A DNA stretch of 64,000 nt, from assembly GCF_000952855.1 (NCBI RefSeq), contig NZ_JSVU01000001.1:372001-436000 (forward strand), in the 5' to 3' direction. This document shows positions 59,906-64,000 of the stretch, one piece after another. The stretch's first letter is position 1. Every line of letters begins with the position of its first letter. Source of the stretch: Aequorivita vladivostokensis (GTDB lineage Bacteria > Bacteroidota > Bacteroidia > Flavobacteriales > Flavobacteriaceae). The translations under genes and the position numbers were made by a program. The notes beneath the pieces were generated by a model that did not search any database, was not told the DNA's origin, and saw only the letters and a list, made by a program, of their open reading frames with translations.

Positions 59906-61888
59906 TTATTTGAATAATTTATCATCAACGAAATTGGGAAGCGTAACCTTTAATTGCGGATTGTTTTGCATCGCACGTTTTATTGCGAAAACAGCTTCGT
60001 CATTCCGTGCCCAACTGCGTCTGGCTATTCCGTTGTTCACATCCCAGAAAAGCATATTTTCAAGTCGCCGTTGCGCGTCTGTACTACCATCAAGAACCAT
60101 TCCGAAACCGCCGTTTATCACTTCGCCCCAACCTACGCCACCACCGTTGTGGATGCTCACCCAAGTTGCCCCGCGAAAGCTATCGCCGATTACGTTTTGG
60201 ATGGCCATATCGGCCGTAAACCTGCTTCCATCGTATATATTTGAAGTTTCGCGATAGGGCGAATCGGTTCCCGAAACATCGTGATGGTCACGCCCCAAAA
60301 CTACCGGGCCAATTTTTCCTTCGGAAATTGCTTTGTTGAAAGCCGAAGCAATCTGCACACGCCCGTCTGAATCTGCATAAAGTATGCGTGCCTGCGAACC
60401 AACAACCAATTTGTTTTCCTGTGCGCCTTTAATCCAAGTGATGTTATCCTGCATTTGTTGCTGGATTTCCTTTGGCGAATTTTTCATCAATTCCTCCAAA
60501 ACAATACAAGCTATTTCATCGGTCTTTTGAAGATCTTCGGGTTTTCCCGAAGCGCATACCCAACGGAACGGCCCAAATCCGTAATCAAAACACATGGGGC
60601 CCATAATATCCTGCACGTAAGATGGATATTTGAATTCCTTATTTTTTTCTTCGGAAAGCACATCGGCACCTGCGCGTGAGGCTTCCAAAAGAAATGCATT
60701 TCCATAGTCGAAGAAATAGGTGCCTTTTGCAGTGTGCTTATTGATGGCTTCCACTTGGCGGCGCAGACTTTTTTGCACTTCCTTTTTGAATTCCTCGGGA
60801 TTGTTTGCCATCATTTCGTTCGCCTCTTCATACGTCAATCCAACGGGATAATAACCGCCCGCCCACGGATTGTGAAGCGAGGTTTGATCACTTCCCAAAT
60901 CAATTTTAATGTTTTCTTTATGAAACTTTTCCCAAACTTCCACCACGTTTCCGTCGTAGGCAATCGAAACGGTTTCCTTATTCGCCAATGCTTCTTTTAC
61001 GCGTTTTGAAAGTTTTTCCAAATCTGAAATTACTTCATCCACCCACCCTTGACTGTGTCTGGTTTCAGTTGCTTTTTTATTCACTTCGGCGCAGACCGTA
61101 ACGCAGCCTGCAATATTCCCGGCTTTGGGTTGCGCGCCGCTCATTCCGCCGAGACCGGAGGTAACAAACAAACCGCCTTTGGGTTCTTTTTCAATTTTTC
61201 TGAAACCGTTCAAAACCGTGATCGTGGTTCCGTGAACAATTCCCTGCGGCCCGATGTACATATAGCTGCCCGCGGTCATTTGTCCGTATTGCGTAACGCC
61301 AAGCGCATTGAATTTTTCCCAATCGTCGGATTTTGAATAATTCGGGATCATCATACCGTTGGTAACCACCACCCGCGGCGCGTCTTTATGGGAAGGAAAC
61401 AGCCCCAATGGATGTCCTGAATACATAACCAAAGTCTGCTCATCGGTCATTTCAGAAAGGTATTTCATCACCAAAAGATACTGTGCCCAGTTCTGGAAAA
61501 CCGCGCCATTTCCGCCATAGGTAATCAATTCGTGCGGGTGTTGCGCCACGGCATAATCCAAGTTGTTTTGAATCATTAGCATAATGGCTTTTGCCTGCTC
61601 GCATTTTCCGGGATATTCGGCAATGGGCCGGGCGTACATTTTATAATCTGGACGAAATCGATACATATAAATGCGCCCGTATTTTTCCAGCTCCTCGCGA
61701 AATTCGGGTAGGAGCGTAGCGTGGTTTTTCGGCTCGAAATAGCGAAGGGCGTTGTGCAGCGCGAGTTCCTTTTCTTCTTTTGAAAGGATTTCCTTTCGCT
61801 TTGGCGCGTGGTTTATGGATTGGTCGTAAGGTTTCTTTTCAGGTAAAACTGATGGAATGCCTTGTTGAATTTGTTCTTTAAAAGTCAT
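59906..61888 (-). CDS. hutU: Urocanate hydratase, long form
   Basis: A 660-residue enzyme that hydrates urocanate to imidazolone propionate, second step of histidine breakdown, with tightly bound NAD. Conserved segments: YGGNGAVFQNWAQYLL, MYSGHPLGLFPSH, SGLGGMSGAQPKAGNIAG (NAD pocket), GRDHHDVSGTDSPYRET and SIHNGGGVGWGE. It is about 100 residues longer than the common 550-residue type, a known variant in Bacteroidota. No other hut gene lies in the window. The DUF5522 mini-gene is 15 bases upstream on the same strand. Confidence 0.95.
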   Translation of the reverse strand: MTFKEQIQQGIPSVLPEKKPYDQSINHAPKRKEILSKEEKELALHNALRYFEPKNHATLLPEFREELEKYGRIYMYRFRPDYKMYARPIAEYPGKCEQAKAIMLMIQNNLDYAVAQHPHELITYGGNGAVFQNWAQYLLVMKYLSEMTDEQTLVMYSGHPLGLFPSHKDAPRVVVTNGMMIPNYSKSDDWEKFNALGVTQYGQMTAGSYMYIGPQGIVHGTTITVLNGFRKIEKEPKGGLFVTSGLGGMSGAQPKAGNIAGCVTVCAEVNKKATETRHSQGWVDEVISDLEKLSKRVKEALANKETVSIAYDGNVVEVWEKFHKENIKIDLGSDQTSLHNPWAGGYYPVGLTYEEANEMMANNPEEFKKEVQKSLRRQVEAINKHTAKGTYFFDYGNAFLLEASRAGADVLSEEKNKEFKYPSYVQDIMGPMCFDYGFGPFRWVCASGKPEDLQKTDEIACIVLEELMKNSPKEIQQQMQDNITWIKGAQENKLVVGSQARILYADSDGRVQIASAFNKAISEGKIGPVVLGRDHHDVSGTDSPYRETSNIYDGSRFTADMAIQNVIGDSFRGATWVSIHNGGGVGWGEVINGGFGMVLDGSTDAQRRLENMLFWDVNNGIARRSWARNDEAVFAIKRAMQNNPQLKVTLPNFVDDKLFK

Positions 61889-61903
61889 TTTCTAAAAATA
61901 TTT

Positions 61904-62074
61904 TTATTGATGCTTCCCAGTTTTTTTGTCAAAACCGTAAGGACAATGACGGCAACCGCTTTCACAGCAATATCCGCGTTTTAAGTGGTATTGTTCCGTA
62001 AAACATTTGTAGCCTTCGGGCGTAAGGTAATAATCGCCTTCTTCTAGCTCTATTTTTTTCTTTGGAAAAAGCAT
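61904..62074 (-). CDS. DUF5522 small Cys-rich protein
   Basis: A 56-residue protein, too short for most gene callers. Its sequence contains LEEGDYYLTPEGYKCFTEQY, then YCCESGCRHCPYGF, the hallmark of the DUF5522 family: four cysteines in CCxSGCRHC plus one upstream (Cys24). A metal-binding role is probable but not shown. It ends 15 bases before the hutU start codon, on the same strand, so it is likely the first gene of that transcript. Divergent from era, 100 bases away. Confidence 0.9.
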   Translation of the reverse strand: MLFPKKKIELEEGDYYLTPEGYKCFTEQYHLKRGYCCESGCRHCPYGFDKKTGKHQ

Positions 62075-62174
62075 TTCACAAAAGTAAGGATTTCAAGGCT
62101 GAAAGTTTTAAAATTGAACCAAATCCATTGTTTCGGGATTTAAGCCTTAAATTTGCAATATCAATTCCAAAGAA

Positions 62175-63062
62175 ATGACAAAACACAAGGCTGGATTCGT
62201 AAATATTATTGGAAACCCAAACGTGGGCAAAAGCACGTTGATGAACGCTTTTGTGGGTGAACGGCTTTCCATCATCACTTCCAAAGCGCAGACCACGCGC
62301 CATCGCATTTTGGGAATTGTGAACGGCGATGACTTTCAAGTGCTTTTGAGCGATACGCCCGGAATCATAAAACCTGCGTACCAATTGCAGGAAAGTATGA
62401 TGGATTTTGTGAAATCTGCCTTTGAGGATGCCGATATTCTTTTGTATTTGGTGGAATTGGGCGAAAAGGAATTGAAGGATGAAGCGTTTTTCAACAAAAT
62501 AACCAATTCAAAAATTCCAGTTTTATTGCTGATAAATAAAATTGACAAAGGCAACGAGGAGCTGCTTTCCGAAGCCTTAAAGCTTTGGCAGGAAAAAGTT
62601 CCGAATGCTGAAATTTTTGCGATTTCTGCACTACAAAATTTTGGGGTTCACGAAGTTTTTAATCGAATTATTGAATTGTTGCCCGAATCGCCGCCCTTTT
62701 ATCCAAAAGACCAACTCACCGATAAGCCCGAGCGATTTTTCGTAAACGAAGCCATTCGCGAAAAAATACTGATGCACTATAAAAAGGAAATTCCCTATTC
62801 CGTTGAAATTGATACCGAGGAATTTTTTGAGGACGAAAACATCATCCGCATCCGTAGTATAATTATGGTGGAGCGCGAAACGCAAAAGGGGATTATCATT
62901 GGCCACAAAGGTTCAGCTTTAAAGCGCGTGGGCACTGAAGCCCGAAAGGATTTGGAGAAATTCTTTGGAAAGCAAATTCATTTGGAACTTTATGTGAAGG
63001 TGAATAAAGATTGGAGAAGTAACGAAAAGCAGCTACGGCGATTTGGGTACAACCAGAAATAA
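62175..63062 (+). CDS. era: GTPase Era
   Basis: A 295-residue ribosome-assembly GTPase that binds the 3' end of 16S rRNA during 30S maturation. G1 GNPNVGKST, G2 region SKAQTTRHR, G3 DTPGI, G4 NKID, G5 SALQ; the C-terminal KH domain has IIIGHKGSALKRVGTEARKD and ends LYVKVNKDWRSNEKQLRRFGY. All are standard. der follows 780 bases downstream, as in other flavobacteria. Confidence 0.97.
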   Translation: MTKHKAGFVNIIGNPNVGKSTLMNAFVGERLSIITSKAQTTRHRILGIVNGDDFQVLLSDTPGIIKPAYQLQESMMDFVKSAFEDADILLYLVELGEKELKDEAFFNKITNSKIPVLLLINKIDKGNEELLSEALKLWQEKVPNAEIFAISALQNFGVHEVFNRIIELLPESPPFYPKDQLTDKPERFFVNEAIREKILMHYKKEIPYSVEIDTEEFFEDENIIRIRSIIMVERETQKGIIIGHKGSALKRVGTEARKDLEKFFGKQIHLELYVKVNKDWRSNEKQLRRFGYNQK

Positions 63063-63263
63063 ATTTCAAATCACAAATTCCAAATTCCAAGCTCGCCTGT
63101 CGATGGGCCGATACCGAACTCAACTCCTTTGAATATGGAATTTGAAAAAGTCCTACCCCAACCCTTCCAAAGAGAAGCAGTAATTCCCCCTTTGAAGGGG
63201 GCTAGGGGGATGTATTGATTTTGGAATTTATTCGGAATTTAAGACTTATTTGGAATTTGGTGC
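63063..63263. repeat. Repeat mosaic between era and the next gene
   Basis: A gene-free stretch holding AAATTCCAAATTCC words on the left and their inverse (GGAATTTATTCGGAATTT, then TTTGGAATTTGG) on the right, with the 32-base CCCCCTTTGAAGGGGG repeat in the middle. Confidence 0.6.
63182..63213. repeat. 32-base exact repeat, copy 2
   Basis: Identical to 39977-40008 over 32 bases and in the same orientation; contains CCCCCTTTGAAGGGGG. Confidence 0.9.
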
Positions 63264-63761
63264 TTAAAATTTGGAATTTATAATCTCATTCATAAAATCA
63301 TAAAGCTCGCGCATTCCGGGTTTTCCTTTTTTCTTTCCCATGGCTCCGGCGAAATACAGTAAAATCCAAGCCAATACCAAAACAACTGCAATAATGATTT
63401 GAATGGTTATCGGGTTTCCCAAATTGTAATTGGAGTACAACCAAGTCAAATCTACCATAAATAGAATTCCAACCGCAACATGCAGAAACATAAACATGGT
63501 CCACACAGTTGGATTTGGCCCGAAAAAACCGTGGAGGGAACAGGAGTTTTCATCTTTTTCAGTTATTTCCAAATGCAGTTGCGGCGACCAAAAATGCTGT
63601 TCCTTATTTGGAAGTTTTATAAAAATGTGATCGTCCACGCAGGAAATTATAAATCTATTTTGCGATTTTTTTACTTCCGAAAATTTCATAACCAATTGTG
63701 AACAGGGTTCTTCAAGTTCCATTTGGAAACGTGGGCGCAATACAATTTCATTGGAAAGCAT
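63264..63761 (-). CDS. Hypothetical membrane protein between era and der
   Basis: A 165-residue protein of unknown function. The N-terminal half is soluble and beta-rich (IVLRPRFQMELEEPCSQLVM, HFWSPQLHLEIT); then GFFGPNPTVWTMF, a distinctive motif; then two transmembrane helices (FMFLHVAVGILFMVDLTWLY and IIIAVVLVLAWILLYFAG) and a basic tail. I believe homologues stand at the same place between era and der in related genomes, sometimes mislabelled as GTP-binding proteins, but no GTPase motif is present. Confidence 0.75.
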   Translation of the reverse strand: MLSNEIVLRPRFQMELEEPCSQLVMKFSEVKKSQNRFIISCVDDHIFIKLPNKEQHFWSPQLHLEITEKDENSCSLHGFFGPNPTVWTMFMFLHVAVGILFMVDLTWLYSNYNLGNPITIQIIIAVVLVLAWILLYFAGAMGKKKGKPGMRELYDFMNEIINSKF

Positions 63762-63819
63762 TCTTTAATTATTTATTTTTAAAGCCGTTAAAATAGTATT
63801 TTTTCTGCCAACTAAAAGC

Positions 63820-63827
63820 TATTTTTG
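63820..63827 (+). promoter_or_regulatory. Putative -7 promoter box of der
   Basis: TATTTTTG, fitting TAnnTTTG, 18 bases before the der ATG. A -33 element was not clear. Confidence 0.5.
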
Positions 63828-63845
63828 CACCCTAAAATTAAGATT

Positions 63846-64000
63846 ATGAGCATTGTTGCCGTCGTAGGAAGACCAAATGTGGGAAAATCCACTTTTTTCA
63901 ATAGATTGATTCAGCGCAGGGAAGCCATTGTGGATGCGGTGAGCGGCGTTACGCGCGACCGCCATTACGGAAAAAGTGACTGGAACGGAAAGGAATTTTC
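63846..64000 (+). CDS. der: GTPase Der (EngA), 5' part only
   Basis: The first 51 codons of a ribosome-assembly GTPase that acts on the 50S subunit. Visible are the first G1 motif [16 protein letters not shown] and the G2-region [16 protein letters not shown], which identify the N-terminal GTPase domain of Der. The gene runs off the window at 64000, so the second GTPase and KH-like domains are not seen. Confidence 0.95.
   Translation, partial: MSIVAVVGRPNVGKSTFFNRLIQRREAIVDAVSGVTRDRHYGKSDWNGKEF

Noticed and set aside
1-64000. tRNA and rRNA genes
   Set aside because: No cloverleaf, CCA-end pattern or rRNA-like segment was noticed in the intergenic regions by eye; a tRNA search program was not available.

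Overview
The window is chromosomal DNA from a member of the Bacteroidota, most likely a Flavobacteriia (Flavobacteriaceae-type) bacterium. The evidence is a protein with a type IX secretion (T9SS) type A sorting tail, a GLPGLI-family protein next to a TonB-dependent-type outer membrane protein, a fused E1 alpha/beta 2-oxoacid dehydrogenase, start codons without Shine-Dalgarno sequences, and Bacteroidota-type promoters (TTTG around -33, TAnnTTTG around -7). No tRNA, rRNA, CRISPR array or prophage was seen. Species cannot be named from the sequence.

Layout. 0-6 kb: aconitase, a small HEKIH-motif membrane protein, two flavin enzymes and a HAD phosphatase. 6-8 kb: a frameshifted REP-associated tyrosine transposase (RAYT) between two copies of its presumed palindrome, one of which is translated as the C-terminus of the neighbouring exonuclease/GIY-YIG protein. 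8-13 kb: a soluble histidine kinase and a sigma-54 activator, then a sigma-54 promoter in front of a 57-residue Cys-rich gene and glutamate dehydrogenase. 13-20 kb: a GreA/Rnk-like protein, the three-subunit proton-translocating transhydrogenase, and a Ku-LigD end-joining operon. 20-30 kb: DUF1206 protein, Kazal lipoprotein, soluble and membrane pyrophosphatases, DUF4010 and App1 proteins, polyphosphate kinase, deoxynucleoside kinase. 30-38 kb: envelope genes, small nuclease, rhodanese, long-form aromatic amino acid hydroxylase, and a candidate small RNA.

38-56 kb is a phenylacetate (paa) catabolic cluster: TetR regulator, an operator over the promoter, paaE-A-B-C-D-G-H-I-J-Z, a second enoyl-CoA hydratase, a paaY-like gene, then E2 and fused E1 of a 2-oxoacid dehydrogenase. 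No phenylacetate-CoA ligase (paaK) is present. With the hydroxylase, glutamate dehydrogenase and urocanate hydratase this is a region rich in amino acid catabolism, and the E1/E2 pair may feed phenylpyruvate to phenylacetyl-CoA directly. 56-64 kb: T9SS cargo, membrane and lipoprotein genes, hutU, a DUF5522 mini-gene, era and the start of der.

The most unusual theme is invasion of genes by small palindromic elements. One palindrome supplies eleven in-frame codons at the end of the exonuclease gene, one lies inside paaH, one lies in the first codons of paaC, and one touches a stop codon. Three separate gene-plus-repeat modules (RAYT with its palindromes; a 91-residue GIY-YIG nuclease with TTCCCGC palindromes inside a duplicated paaC start; a four-helix-bundle S23-type protein between GGTATGAGG repeats) look like small selfish units at different stages of decay. 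A second novelty candidate is a leader element present twice, upstream of two exported-protein genes, with a stem that shows a compensatory base change.
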